A program made the translations under genes and the position numbers. This document shows, piece after piece, positions 17,143-27,176 of a stretch of DNA of 64,000 nt (its first letter is position 1; each line of letters begins with the position of its first letter). The notes below the pieces were generated by a model. That model ran no database searches and was not told the DNA's origin. It saw only the letters and a program-made list of their open reading frames with translations. Source of the DNA: CAWDYA01 sp963806495 (GTDB lineage Bacteria > Acidobacteriota > Polarisedimenticolia > JACPZX01 > DASXTC01); the NCBI GenBank assembly GCA_963806495.1, contig CAWDYA010000008.1:558001-622000 (forward strand), written 5' to 3'.

Positions 17143-19654
17143 GTGTCAGCTCCGTGGCGGGGGTCCGACCGGCCCGCATCGCCGGGTAGAGGCTGGCCAG
17201 CACCGTGGCCGCCAGGATGACGGCCGCATCGACGGCCAGATCGATCCAGGGCCAGTGCACCGCGATCGTCCAGCCGAACCAGGCCCTGTTGATGATGAAG
17301 ATCAGGATCATCGCCAGCGTGACCCCGCCGGCGGCCCCGAGCGCCAGCCCCACGGCGGCCATGCCCAGCCCCTGTCCCAGGAACACCCGGAAGATCTCGC
17401 GGCGGCGCGCCCCGAGCGCGCGGTAGAGCGCGAGCTCGGAGACCCGCTCGCGCGCCAGCACGAGCAGTGTGAGCGTGACACCGCACACGGCGATCAGCAG
17501 GCTCATCGCCTGCAGGAGGCGGGTGACCGCAAAGGTCTGATCGAAGATGGCGACGATCTCCTCACGGAGTCTGCGGTTGCTGCGGATCACCAGCGGCAGC
17601 CCGGAGAACCGGCTCTTCAGGCGCTCGACCATCGCCTCCGGGTCGGCGCCCGGATCGAGGTACAGGGCCACGCTGTTCACGTCACCGGGGCCGAGCCACC
17701 GTCGCATCGTGCTCATGTCGATCAGGACCGAGCCGTTCTCCGAGCCATAGTCGTAGTAGACCCCCGCGATCGGGAGGTCGATCGCGCCGAGCGGCCCGCT
17801 CAGAGTCAGGGTGTCACCCGGCCCGAGCCCCGCCTTGTTGGCGAGCGGCTCGCCGATGAGTGCCGCTCCGTCCCGGCTCGCGCGCAGGACCGCCCGGTCC
17901 GGATCACCGGCGAGCAGCCGGAACCGTGACGCCGTGTCCTTCAGCGCGAAGTCGATACCCGATACCGGCACGGTCAGGCCGCGCACCTCCACCAGTGTCT
18001 GGCGCAACCGGTCGATCGCCCGCACGCCCGGCTGGCGCGCAAGCCGGTCCACGACGCCGGCGTCGAGCGTGGCCTCGCTCCGGCCGCGCCGCCACGACTC
18101 CGTGGTGACGTAGATATCGGCGCGGACCGTGTCGCCCACCCAGATCTCCAGCGTCCTGCGGAAGCTGCCTATCATCAGCGTGATGCCGATCAGCATGCTG
18201 ACGGCCACCGCCAGGGCCGCCACCGCGAAGGACGTGGTCTGCAGCCGCCGGGCGAGGCTCCTGAAGCCGTAGACGATGGCGAACCGCCTCACCGGAAGCC
18301 TCCCGCAGCTCGCCCGGATCGCCAGCGGCGTGATCAGAGGCAGCGCCGCCAGCACCGCGATCCCCATGACGAACCCCGCGGGACGCCAGCCGCGTCCCCA
18401 GACCGCGAACCAGAGCCAGGAGAGGGCCAGCAGCGCCATCCCGGTGGCGAACAGACGGCCCGCTGCTGCGTCGATCTTCTCATGCAGCGTGAACGGCGCC
18501 AGCAGCTCCCGCGTGTCGCGGCCGCTCATGTCGAGGGCCGGCAGCACCGCGCCGGCGAGCGCCCCGCCCATCCCGACCGCGGCGCCGAGCAGGAACAGCA
18601 GCGGCGGCAACCGGAGCGACTCGATCGCCTCCAGGAGGTACAGGTTGGAGAGGGTGGCGCTCACCGTGGCCACGTTCGCCCGGGCAACCTCATAGCCGAG
18701 CGGCAGCCCGATCGCCACCCCCAGCAGACCGAGCAGGCACGACTCGGCGAGGATCATCCCGATCAACTGGACGCGCGTGGTGCCGAGCGAGCGAAGGAGA
18801 CCGAACTCAAGGCGTCGCCGGACCAGCGAGGCCTGGGTGCTCGTGTAGACGAGAAAGGTACCGACGAACAGACTGATGAGGCTCAGCGCGGTGAGATTGA
18901 GACGGAAGGCGCCCAGCAGGGCGGAGGCCTGCTGCCGTCGTTGCTCCGGTGTCCTCACCCTCACGCCGGGACCCAGCCGGTCCGCGAGTTGTGCTGCCAG
19001 CCCGCTGGTGTCGACGCCGGCCGACGCCCTGACGTCGATCTGGCTGAGGGACCCGGCCAGACCGAACAGGCTCTGGGCCTGCGCGATGTCCATCACCGCC
19101 AGCCGCCGGCTCGCCAGCGGCGCCACCCTGGTGAAGTCGACCAGCGCCCCCACGGTCAGCGGCACGCGTCTCGACCCGCTGGTGACCTCGATGCGGCTTC
19201 CGGCGCTCCATCCCCGAAGCGCCGCCATCTCGGGGGTGATCGCGACCCAGCCGGTCCCGCCGAGCGCGTCCGCGATGCCGTCCGGGTCCACCTCCCAGGG
19301 CAGCCGTCTCGGAGAGAACAGATCCACCCCCACCAGCTCCAGCGACAGATCGTCCCCGCCCGAAACGCTCACGTCCAGCCGGCAGAGCGGCCAGGCGGCC
19401 TCGATCCCCGGCTGCGAGAGCACGTCCGGGTAGATCGACTCGGGCAGGAACGGCGTCGTGCCGGTAATCGTGAGGTCCGCCTCGCCGCTCACCGCCCGCA
19501 TGCTCCCCGCGAACGCCCCCAGCGCGTTGCGGTTGATGATCTGGATCGAGAGCACCGACGCCACGCCGAGCGAGACGCCCAGCAGGTTGAGCGCGAAGAG
19601 CATCCGGCCCGCCCTGAAGTGCGCCGCGAGGGCCCTGAGGAAATAGCCGATCAT
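17129..19654 (-). CDS. FtsX-like ABC transporter permease
   Basis: An 841-residue permease with two FtsX-type modules. An N-terminal anchor (ARMLFALNLLGVSLGVASVL) precedes a large periplasmic domain (about residues 50-265). Three helices around LISLFVGTFLVYTST follow, then central helices (FVMGIAVLAALPLITPLAI), a second periplasmic domain (about residues 500-705) and a closing set (LLIAVCGVTLTLLVLA; LGLALGAAGGVTLAMILIFII). The length and layout match the LolE/MacB-like lipoprotein or lipid export superfamily (SalY/AttF type). It overlaps both neighbours by a few bases and must work with the ATPase encoded next to it. The cargo is not evident. Confidence 0.92.
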   Translation of the reverse strand: MIGYFLRALAAHFRAGRMLFALNLLGVSLGVASVLSIQIINRNALGAFAGSMRAVSGEADLTITGTTPFLPESIYPDVLSQPGIEAAWPLCRLDVSVSGGDDLSLELVGVDLFSPRRLPWEVDPDGIADALGGTGWVAITPEMAALRGWSAGSRIEVTSGSRRVPLTVGALVDFTRVAPLASRRLAVMDIAQAQSLFGLAGSLSQIDVRASAGVDTSGLAAQLADRLGPGVRVRTPEQRRQQASALLGAFRLNLTALSLISLFVGTFLVYTSTQASLVRRRLEFGLLRSLGTTRVQLIGMILAESCLLGLLGVAIGLPLGYEVARANVATVSATLSNLYLLEAIESLRLPPLLFLLGAAVGMGGALAGAVLPALDMSGRDTRELLAPFTLHEKIDAAAGRLFATGMALLALSWLWFAVWGRGWRPAGFVMGIAVLAALPLITPLAIRASCGRLPVRRFAIVYGFRSLARRLQTTSFAVAALAVAVSMLIGITLMIGSFRRTLEIWVGDTVRADIYVTTESWRRGRSEATLDAGVVDRLARQPGVRAIDRLRQTLVEVRGLTVPVSGIDFALKDTASRFRLLAGDPDRAVLRASRDGAALIGEPLANKAGLGPGDTLTLSGPLGAIDLPIAGVYYDYGSENGSVLIDMSTMRRWLGPGDVNSVALYLDPGADPEAMVERLKSRFSGLPLVIRSNRRLREEIVAIFDQTFAVTRLLQAMSLLIAVCGVTLTLLVLARERVSELALYRALGARRREIFRVFLGQGLGMAAVGLALGAAGGVTLAMILIFIINRAWFGWTIAVHWPWIDLAVDAAVILAATVLASLYPAMRAGRTPATELTRDDL

Positions 19655-20334
19655 GCGGTCTCGAGAATGCCGCTGTGGATACGCCAGGAGAGCTCCGCGA
19701 GGGCAGCCAGCTCGAGGCTGTGCGTGACGTAGATGAGCGTGCTGCCCTCCTCTCGCGACAGCCGCAGCAGCAGATCCATCACCGTCCGGCTGCTCTCGTC
19801 ATCGAGGTTCCCCGTCGGCTCGTCGGCCAGCAGCAGCGGCGCGCGGCGCAGAAGCGCCCTGCAGATCGCGACTCGCTGCATCTCGCCCCCGCTCAGCTTC
19901 TGTACGGGGCTGCCGGCGCGATCGGCCAGCCCCACGCGTGACAGCAGATCCACAGCGCGCGCAGCCATGCCGGCCGAGACATCGCCCGCGATCATCGCGG
20001 GCAGCAGCACGTTCTCCTTCACGGTGAGATGGGGCAGCAGGTAGAAGAACTGGAACACCAGGCCCACCGTGTCGCGGCGGTGCAGGGTCAGATCCCGATC
20101 CGACAGGAGCGACAGGTCACGGCCGCGGGCGGTGATCCTGCCGGTGGTCGGCCGGTCGATCCCGGCGGCGAGATGAAGGAAGGTCGACTTGCCGCTTCCG
20201 CTCCGTCCCGTGATCGAGACCGTCGCGCCGGCAGGCACCGTCACGCTCACGTTATGAAGCGCGTGCAGGGTGCTCGCTCCGTCACGGGCGTAGACCTTGG
20301 ATACATCGTCGAAGACGAGAATCGGTGTGGCCAT
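19651..20334 (-). CDS. ABC transporter ATPase, LolD/MacB type
   Basis: A 227-residue ATPase with Walker A GRSGSGKST (about residue 42), a Q-loop in VGLVFQFFYLLPHLTV, the ABC signature KLSGGEMQRVAICRALL, Walker B PLLLADEPTGNLDDESS, and the H-loop histidine in LIYVTHS. These are the features of the LolD/MacB/FtsE group, which powers export or mechanical transmission rather than import. Its stop overlaps the start of the FtsX-type permease, so ATPase, permease and AttH-like protein form one operon read on the minus strand. It starts just before the MFS gene end. Confidence 0.95.
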   Translation of the reverse strand: MATPILVFDDVSKVYARDGASTLHALHNVSVTVPAGATVSITGRSGSGKSTFLHLAAGIDRPTTGRITARGRDLSLLSDRDLTLHRRDTVGLVFQFFYLLPHLTVKENVLLPAMIAGDVSAGMAARAVDLLSRVGLADRAGSPVQKLSGGEMQRVAICRALLRRAPLLLADEPTGNLDDESSRTVMDLLLRLSREEGSTLIYVTHSLELAALAELSWRIHSGILETA

Positions 20335-20338
20335 GGGA

Positions 20339-21538
20339 TCAGTTCCGGGAGGGCGAGTCTATCACCCGGCTGAGCACGACGAACACCGCCGCGGCGGCCA
20401 GCGTCAGTCCGGCGGCGGCGAGGAAAGCGCCCTGCATGCCGAACCACTGCCAGATGCCACCGAACAGGAGCGCGCCCGGCAGGGCCATGATCCCCGACAC
20501 CAGGTGATAGAACCCGAACGCCGTCCCCCTGAGCGACTCGGGCGCCAGGTCGCCCACCATCGCCCGCTCCGCCCCTTCGGTGGAGGCGGTCGTGGCGGCA
20601 TAGGCGAGAAACATCACCCAGACCGACGCGGAGCCGACGGGCGCCCACGGCAGCAGAGCGAGCAGGCAGGCACGTGCGGCCCAGCCGGCCGCCACCACCG
20701 GCAGCCGCCCGGCCCGATCCGAGGCGAGACCGCCGAGCCCGGCCGTCACCGAGCGCACCGCGTGCGCCGCGGACCAGAGCAGCGGCACCCAGGCGATCGT
20801 CATCCCGCGCTGATTCGCCCACAGCAGGAGAAACGCGTCGGGCACGGTGGCGAACGCGAGACCACCGGCCGACAGCACCAGGGCCCTCAACCTGCCGTCC
20901 AGCGCGCCCCAGGCGAGGCGGGGCGCCGCCCGGGCGGGCGCCCCGCCCATGTCGGGAAGCCCCCACAGCAGAAGCCCGATGACCGCCATACCCGGCACGA
21001 TCGACAGCAGGAAGACATGGCCCATGGTGACGCCGCCGGTGAGCAGCGCGAAGGCGATGATCGGCCCGAGCACCGCGCCGAGGTGATCCATGGCACGGTG
21101 GAAGCCGAACGCCCGCCCGCGTGCCCGCGTTTCCACCGCCGAGGAGACCAGCGCATCGCGCGGCGACGTGCGCATCCCCTTGCCCGCCCGGTCGAGGAAC
21201 CGCAGCAGGAGGACCTGCAGCCATCCGCCTGCCGCGCCGATGAGAGGGCGCGCGGCGTTGGACAGACCGTACCCGGACAGCACCCATCGCTTGTGCCGCC
21301 CCCCCCGGTCGGCCATCCGCCCCGAGACCAGTTTGAGGACACTCGACGTCGCCTCCGCGAGGCCCTCGATCAGGCCTACCGCCGCCGGGCCCGCGCCGAG
21401 CGCGGTGGTGAGGAAGATCGGCAGGATGGGAGTGATCATCTCGCTGGCGGTGTCGTTCATGAACGACACGAGCCCGAAGACCACCACCGTGCGCGGAAGC
21501 CAGGCCGGACGCCCGTGGTCCCGATGCGGCGTCCCCAC
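20339..21538 (-). CDS. MFS transporter
   Basis: About 399 residues from a GTG at 21538. It has twelve hydrophobic helices and the MFS A-like loop between helices 2 and 3, GRMADRGGRHKRW. Helix 1 carries GLVSFMNDTASEMITPILP, as in the group of MFS proteins often annotated as quinolone or metal efflux relatives. A second conserved loop is RDRAGKGMRTSPRDAL-like (RAGKGMRTSPRDALV). The substrate cannot be told from sequence. It lies 11 bases downstream of the MBL-rhodanese gene and four bases before the ATPase, so all may share a transcript. The exact start is uncertain. Confidence 0.9.
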   Translation of the reverse strand: MGTPHRDHGRPAWLPRTVVVFGLVSFMNDTASEMITPILPIFLTTALGAGPAAVGLIEGLAEATSSVLKLVSGRMADRGGRHKRWVLSGYGLSNAARPLIGAAGGWLQVLLLRFLDRAGKGMRTSPRDALVSSAVETRARGRAFGFHRAMDHLGAVLGPIIAFALLTGGVTMGHVFLLSIVPGMAVIGLLLWGLPDMGGAPARAAPRLAWGALDGRLRALVLSAGGLAFATVPDAFLLLWANQRGMTIAWVPLLWSAAHAVRSVTAGLGGLASDRAGRLPVVAAGWAARACLLALLPWAPVGSASVWVMFLAYAATTASTEGAERAMVGDLAPESLRGTAFGFYHLVSGIMALPGALLFGGIWQWFGMQGAFLAAAGLTLAAAAVFVVLSRVIDSPSRN

Positions 21539-21549
21539 GGGCGCTCGGG

Positions 21550-22962
21550 TCAGGCCTCGGCCGGTGGCTCGGCACCGGCCGGCAGCCCGGCCTTCTCCCA
21601 GGCTGACAACCCGCCCTCGAGATCCACCACCGCGCTGTAGCCGTGCCGTGCGAGGAGACTCGCGGCGATCGAGGAGCGGTAGCCGCTCTGGCACTGCAGG
21701 ACGATGCGGCGCCCCCGTTCGAGACGATCGAGCGAGGCCTCCAGCCGGTTGAGCGGGATGTTCACGCTCCCCTCGATCCGCCCGGCCGCGTGCTCGCCGG
21801 ACCCCCGGACATCCACCACGAGCGGCGGCTCGCCGATGGAGAGAAGGCCGGCAAGTGAGGTCGCATCGAGACGTTCGGTGCGCTCCAGGAGCCCGGGCCG
21901 GACCCGTGCGGCCTCGATCCCGTGCTCGAGGTAGCCCTCGACCCGGTCGAATCCGATCCGGCCGAGACGTGTCGTCGCTTCCTGTTCTTTGCCGGGCTCC
22001 GCGATGATCACGATCGGTGTCGCGTGGTCGAGCAGCGTACCCGCCCACGTGGCGTACTTGCCGGAGAGCCCGATGTTGACGCTGCCCGGGATGTGCCCCG
22101 CAGCCCATACGGCCGGCTCGCGTGTGTCGAGCAGCCAGCAGCCGGCGTTGGCCAGCCTCAGACATTCCTCGAGCGGGAGCGGCCTCAGAGCCCGCTCGAG
22201 GGTCACATCGAGCGTATCGCGCTGCCGCCGGTTGAGCATCGCGTTGTACGGGAAATAGGCCGGCGCCTCGGGCTGATCCGTGGTCACGAGCGCGATGAAC
22301 GCCTCCCGGGCCATCGGCTTCAGCGCGTAGTTCACCGAGCGCTGCTGTCCGATCGTCGAGACCGTCTCCTTGCTGAGGTTCCTGCCGCACATCGATCCGG
22401 CGCCATGCGCCGGATAGACCAGCGTCTCATCCGGCAGCGCGAGCAGCTTGTCGTGCAGGGAGTCATACAGCCGTCCTGCCAGCTCGTCGGCGGTGATGCC
22501 GATGGAGGCCATCAGGTCCGGCCGACCCACGTCGCCTATGAACAGTGTGTCGCCTGTGAGCACCGCGTGGGGCTTCCCGTCGCCCGCCGACGAATCGTGC
22601 ACCACGACCGAGATCGACTCGGGCGTGTGCCCCGGCGTTTCGAGGATCCTCAGCCGCACCGCGCCCAGATGGATCACGTCGCCGTCGGTCATGGGCCGGA
22701 ACGGATAGTCGGCCTCGGCCTGCCGGCCCAGGTGGATGCCGGCGCCGGTGCGGCCCGCGAGCTCCAGGTGCCCCGACACGAAATCGGCATGGAAGTGTGT
22801 CAGGATGACGTTCCGGATTGTCAGGCCGTGCCGCCCGGCGTCCTCGAGGTATCCATCGACGTCCCGCTGCGGATCGACGACGGCCGCGTCGCCGGACTCT
22901 ACGTCCGCGATCAGGTACGACGCGTGAGCCAGACACGCCAGGTAGTACTGCTTGAGCAGCAT
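21550..22962 (-). CDS. MBL-fold hydrolase fused to two rhodanese domains
   Basis: A 470-residue protein of the persulfide dioxygenase-like group. The metallo-beta-lactamase part (residues 1-250) has the metal motif LTHFHADFVSGH, then ETPGHTPESISVV, LTGDTLFIGDVGRPDL and YPAHGAGSMCG. Two rhodanese domains follow. The first (about 265-355) has lost its active cysteine (IIAEPGKEQEA). The second (about 370-460) keeps it in VLQCQSGYRSS. Relatives oxidise glutathione persulfide or move sulfane sulfur in the cytoplasm. The start at 22962 has a GGGAGC-type site. The pairing of a dead and a live rhodanese domain is common in this group and probably structural. Confidence 0.92.
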   Translation of the reverse strand: MLLKQYYLACLAHASYLIADVESGDAAVVDPQRDVDGYLEDAGRHGLTIRNVILTHFHADFVSGHLELAGRTGAGIHLGRQAEADYPFRPMTDGDVIHLGAVRLRILETPGHTPESISVVVHDSSAGDGKPHAVLTGDTLFIGDVGRPDLMASIGITADELAGRLYDSLHDKLLALPDETLVYPAHGAGSMCGRNLSKETVSTIGQQRSVNYALKPMAREAFIALVTTDQPEAPAYFPYNAMLNRRQRDTLDVTLERALRPLPLEECLRLANAGCWLLDTREPAVWAAGHIPGSVNIGLSGKYATWAGTLLDHATPIVIIAEPGKEQEATTRLGRIGFDRVEGYLEHGIEAARVRPGLLERTERLDATSLAGLLSIGEPPLVVDVRGSGEHAAGRIEGSVNIPLNRLEASLDRLERGRRIVLQCQSGYRSSIAASLLARHGYSAVVDLEGGLSAWEKAGLPAGAEPPAEA

Positions 22963-23012
22963 CGGCTCCCTCCGGCGGACACTCTATCACTCGCTCGCGG
23001 GCGGCGGGAGTC

Positions 23013-24825
23013 TCAAACCTCGAGCCCCACGGCCCGCATCAGCTCCAGGGCGTTGCTCTTCTTCACGATCCCCGGCCGCATCACGTAGTCGAACACCATC
23101 TTTCCGTCCTCGAGATGATCCTCGAAATGGACGTTGCTGGCGTGGGGCGCCATCACCTCGCAGATGTCCGACAGCGCCAGGTCGTGGGTGGTCACCAGCC
23201 CGACCGCGCCGCGCTCCACGAGCCCTCGCACCACCGCCTCGGCTCCGATTCGCCGGTCGTGCGAGTTGGTCCCGTGCAGCATCTCGTCTATCAGGAACAG
23301 CGCCGGCGTCGGTCCGGAGGCGAGATCCATGATCCGGCGCAGACGGGTGATCTCGGCATAGAACCGCGAGGTGCCGGCCTGCAGCGAATCGTTGATCCGG
23401 ATCGACGCCCCCACGGCGAGCGGCGAAAGCCGCAGGCTTCGCGCCCGCACCGGGGCGCCGGCCATCGCCAGCACCGCGTTGGTGCCCACCGCCCTCAGCA
23501 GGGTGCTCTTGCCGGACATGTTCGAACCGCTCACCAGCAGGACGCGCGCCCCGTCATCGAGCCGCACATCGTTGCGGACGCAGCGCGACTCGGGGATCAG
23601 CGGGTGTCCGATGCCGACCGCGTGAAACGCGACCTCCTCCTCGACGAGATCGGGGAACGGATCCTCCGGATGCTCGAAGGCATATCCCGCCAGTCCGCAC
23701 AGCGCCTCGAGCTCTCCGACGGCCGCGAGCCAGCGCGGGATCCACGGCCCGGAGGCGGCGCGCCACGTCTCGATGGCGCAGGCGAACTGTGTGCCCCACA
23801 GAAACAGATACGACAGCGGCGTGAAGAGCTGGTTGCGTCTCGCGTCGAGCAGATCCACCAGCAGCCGCAGCCGGGCGATCCGGACGGACGGGGGACGCCC
23901 TTCGGCCTCCAGCCCTCTCCGCAGGTCCATCAGCAGGGGCGCGGCGAACCGCTCCCGCTCCAGCCGCGCCAGGAGCGACGAGAGAAGAGACAGATCGCGG
24001 CAGGCCCGGTCCACCGCCGCGAGCGCCCGGTTGATCCGCGGCCTCATCCTCAAACCGAAGAGGGTCTGCAGGATCAGCGCCCCGGCCGCCGGTGCCGGGC
24101 CCGTGACACCGAGCCACCAGGCCGTCAGCGTCGCCGTCGAAGCCAGGGCCAGCGTGGCCGCCGCCAGCCCGATGGCGCGCATTCTGGCCGGCGAGGCGTC
24201 GATCGCGGGAGGCCCCGCGGCCCAGGAGGAGAGGGCGTCCGGGTCGACCCCCGCGCGCACCTCGTCGCCCAGCAGCGCGAGGTCCTCGCGCAGATCCAGC
24301 ATCGGGCTCAGCTCGGTCACGGCCGCCTGACGCGCGCGGACCACGTCGGGCGCCGCCGGGGCGTGCAGCCAGCCAGCGAGCGTTTCCTCTCCGGCGTGTG
24401 TCCTGGCGGTACAGATCAGCTCGAACAGCGAGCCGGTGCCGAACAGATCCAGATCCGCACAGAACGGATGCGCCTCGTCGAGAAAGCGCGTGCCCGGCTC
24501 TCCCTTGCCCGCCCAGCGATGATCGAGCCGATCGAGACACCGTTCGTAGAACCGCGCGGCCCGTTCGTACCGCCGTCGCGCGTGGATCACCCGGTCGTGG
24601 AAGACGACGATCGCAAGAAACACGGCACCGGGCGCGAGGAGCCACCAGCCGGAGAAGAGCCCGCGGCCCCAGGCGAGCCATCCCGTCGCCACCGCGGCGA
24701 CGGCAACGGCCAGACGGAAGGTTCGAGATGGCGCGATCGCGTCGCGCGAGGGATGCCTCCGACGCACGCCGCTGCTCGAGCCGGCGCCGGTAGGCCGTCT
24801 CCGGATCCTTGGTCAGGTCTTGCAC
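23013..24825 (-). CDS. Membrane-anchored MutS-family ATPase (one frameshift)
   Basis: About 603 residues once an extra base at 24720/24721 is removed. It starts at a GTG (24825) with GGAG eight bases upstream: QDLTKDPETAYRRRLEQRRA, a charged helix, then two membrane segments (RLAVAVAAVATGWLAWG and WWLLAPGAVFLAIVVF). The C-terminal third is the MutS ATPase: Walker A GSNMSGKST, then NDSLQAGTSRFYAEI, Walker B ALFLIDEMLHGTNSHDR and VGLVTTHDLALSD. The mismatch-binding and clamp domains of true MutS are missing, and an extra pair of helices (VTGPAPAAGALILQTLFG) lies in the middle. It belongs to a poorly studied membrane MutS-like group, so a role in mismatch repair is doubtful. Confidence 0.85.
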
Positions 24826-24933
24826 CCGTTTCTCCAGGCCGGACGCCCCTCGGCGGGTTTCCGGTCAGGCCGGAGTATACTGCGGCCCGGCGGCCGGGCT
24901 CGGCCTCGATCCGAACCGCCGGGAGGCGTCCTC

Positions 24934-26103
24934 GTGGTTCTCCTACTATCCTCTCGTACGATCGCCGCCCTGGTGTTGACGGCCGTGTTTCTCGCGCCGA
25001 GGGCGCAGCCCGGCACACCCGGCCGGCCGCGTCTGCGGGAGCTCGGCGTCCGCCCCGGGATCCTGCCGCCCGGCCCGCTCGACGCGATCACCGACGTGGC
25101 GGGCGTGAAGGTGGGGCACAGGACACTGATCAAGGGAGACACGATCCGCACCGGTGTCACTGCCATCCTGCCGCACGCCGGCAACCTGTTCGAGTCGAAG
25201 GCCCCGGCAGGTGTCTTCGTCGGCAACGGGTTCGGCAAGGCCGCGGGCTTTCTTCAGGTGCGCGAGCTGGGTGTCGTCGAGACGCCGATCGTGCTGACAA
25301 ACACGCTGGCCGTGGGGACTGCCGTCGACGCCGTGGTCGGCTGGACGCTGAAGCAGCCGGGAAACGAGCAGGTGCGCTCGGTCAACGCCGTCGTGGGCGA
25401 GACCAACGACGGCTGGCTCAACGACATCCGCGGGCGGCATGTCACACACGAGGACGTCGTGGCCGCCATCGCCGCCGCATCGACCGGGGCCGTGGCCGAG
25501 GGGAGTGTCGGGGCCGGCACCGGCACGCGCGCCCTCGGGTTCAAGGGAGGCATCGGCACGGCCTCGAGGCGGCTGCCCGGCAATCTCGGCGGCTACACGA
25601 TCGGCGCGCTGGTGCAGAGCAACTTCGGCGGGATCCTCACCATCGACGGCACACCCATCGGCAGGATTCTCGGCGGATACCCGTTCGAGGATCTGCTGAA
25701 GGAGGCATCGCGCGACGGCTCGTGCATGGTGGTGCTGGCCACCGACGCGCCGCTGTCCGCCCGCAACCTGGAGCGTGTGGCGCGCAGAGGCGTGCTCGGT
25801 CTGGCGCGTGCCGGCTCGTTCATGAGCAACGGCTCGGGGGACTTCGTCGTCGCTTTCTCCACGGCCAATCTCCGGCCCTGCCACCCTGAACAGCCGGTGC
25901 TCGAGGTGGAGGATCTCGACGACGGCGGCCTCGACCCGATTTTCCTCGCGGCGGTCGAATCGGTCGAGGAAGCCGTATACAATTCCCTTCTGAAAGCCAC
26001 CACGGTGACAGGGATCGAGGGGCATACCGCGGAGGCGATCCCGGTGGAGGCGCTGAAGCGCATCTTCGCCGAGACACGCAAGCAGGAGGCACCATGGGAT
26101 TGA
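24934..26103 (+). CDS. S58 (DmpA-like) aminopeptidase with signal peptide
   Basis: About 389 residues from a GTG at 24934 with GGGAGG eight bases upstream; the frame is open further upstream without family sequence. A signal peptide (VVLLLSSRTIAALVLTAVFLA) implies export. The body is an S58 peptidase of the N-terminal-nucleophile fold: GPLDAITDVAGVKVGHRTL, GVTAILPHAGN, NTLAVGTAVDAVV, then the autoprocessing region ARAGSFMSNGSGDF. There the chain is expected to be cut and the new N-terminal serine becomes the nucleophile. DmpA cleaves N-terminal D- or L-amino acids and beta-peptides. It overlaps the YqeY gene by ten bases. Confidence 0.9.
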   Translation: MVLLLSSRTIAALVLTAVFLAPRAQPGTPGRPRLRELGVRPGILPPGPLDAITDVAGVKVGHRTLIKGDTIRTGVTAILPHAGNLFESKAPAGVFVGNGFGKAAGFLQVRELGVVETPIVLTNTLAVGTAVDAVVGWTLKQPGNEQVRSVNAVVGETNDGWLNDIRGRHVTHEDVVAAIAAASTGAVAEGSVGAGTGTRALGFKGGIGTASRRLPGNLGGYTIGALVQSNFGGILTIDGTPIGRILGGYPFEDLLKEASRDGSCMVVLATDAPLSARNLERVARRGVLGLARAGSFMSNGSGDFVVAFSTANLRPCHPEQPVLEVEDLDDGGLDPIFLAAVESVEEAVYNSLLKATTVTGIEGHTAEAIPVEALKRIFAETRKQEAPWD

Positions 26104-26582
26104 AGGACGTGATCGCCGAGGATCTGAAGGCCGCCATGCGGTCCCGCAACCAGCAGCGGCTCGACACGCTGAGGATGGCGCGGGCCCGGATGCTGGAGGC
26201 CGAGGTGGCGCTGAGGGCGGAGATGGGGCGCGACTACCAGTTGAGCGACCCGGAGGCGGTCAAGACCCTGGCTGCCTACGCCAAGCAGCGCCGGGACTCG
26301 ATCGAGGCGTACCGGAACGCCGGCCGGGAGGACCTCGCCGCGAAAGAGGAGGCCGAGCTGGCGATCATCCAGACCTATCTGCCGAAACAGCTCACCGAGG
26401 ACGAAGTGACGCGACTCGTCGACGAGGCGATCGCCACGACGGGCGCCTCGGGGCCGAAGGACATGGGCACGGTGATGAAGGCGGTCATGCCGAACGTGCA
26501 GGGCGCCGCCGACGGCAGGATGGTGAGCCGGGTCGTCCAGGAGCGACTCGCCCGCTCGTCGTCCGGAAAGGAGGGTCCGTGA
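26094..26582 (+). CDS. yqeY: GatB/YqeY-domain protein
   Basis: A 162-residue protein made almost entirely of the GatB/YqeY domain. It has an N-terminal helical part (LKDVIAEDLKAAMRSRNQQR...LRMARARM), AYAKQRRDSIEAYRNAGRED in the middle, then IIQTYLPKQLTEDEVTRLVDE and the C-terminal GPKDMGTVMKAVMPNVQGAADG. In GatB this domain binds tRNA for transamidation of Glu/Asp-tRNA. Stand-alone YqeY proteins are widespread and of unclear function. It overlaps both neighbours, so the three genes 24934-27176 form one tight operon. Confidence 0.95.
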   Translation: MGLKDVIAEDLKAAMRSRNQQRLDTLRMARARMLEAEVALRAEMGRDYQLSDPEAVKTLAAYAKQRRDSIEAYRNAGREDLAAKEEAELAIIQTYLPKQLTEDEVTRLVDEAIATTGASGPKDMGTVMKAVMPNVQGAADGRMVSRVVQERLARSSSGKEGP

Positions 26583-27176
26583 AGGAGATACTCCCGGGGG
26601 TGCATCACTGGACGTCGACGCACCCGCGCATCCACATCGAGGTGAGCTCGTACTTCCTGTCGGACGAGAGGATCCGTGATCGACCCGCTGGTCCCGAAGG
26701 AGGGGCTGGATTGGTTCGGCAAGGGAGTGGAGCACATCATGCTGACCAACCGGCACCACTATCGGGGCAGCGCCGCATTCGTCAAGGCGTTCGGGTCCAC
26801 CGTCTGGTGCTCCGAGCCCGGCATGCACGAGTTCACGCACGGGGAGAAGGTCACGCCGTTCTCGTTCGGCGCGACGCTGCCCGGCGGCATCGAAGCGTTC
26901 GAGATCGGCGCCATCTGCCCGGACGAGACGGCTCTCGTCATCCCGAAAGGCGGGGGCATCGCGGCGCTCGCCGACGGCGCCGTTCGCGACGGCGACGGCC
27001 CGCTCGGGTTCGTGGATGACGACCTCATCGGCGACGATCCCGAGTCCGTGAAGAAGGGGCTGAAGCGCGCCTACCGGAGACTCCTCGAGAGGCGGTTCGA
27101 CACGCTGCTGCTCGCCCACGGCCGGCCGATCGTCGGCACGGGTCGGGAGGCGCTCGCCGCGTTCTCTCAGGAGTGA
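26579..27176 (+). CDS. Metallo-beta-lactamase-like protein (one frameshift)
   Basis: About 198 residues once an extra base near 26675 is removed. It starts at a GTG overlapping the YqeY stop. The first part is KEILPGVHHWTSTHPRIHIE and SSYFLSDERI; reading resumes one frame over with VIDPLVPKEGLDWFGKGVEHIMLTN. The layout (short N-terminal strands, TNRHHYRGS where HxHxDH would be, then ETALVIPKGGGIAALADGAV and LLLAHGRPIVGTG) resembles the MBL fold with a reduced metal site. I cannot name the substrate. It converges with the TGS GTPase with a ten-base overlap. Confidence 0.65.
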
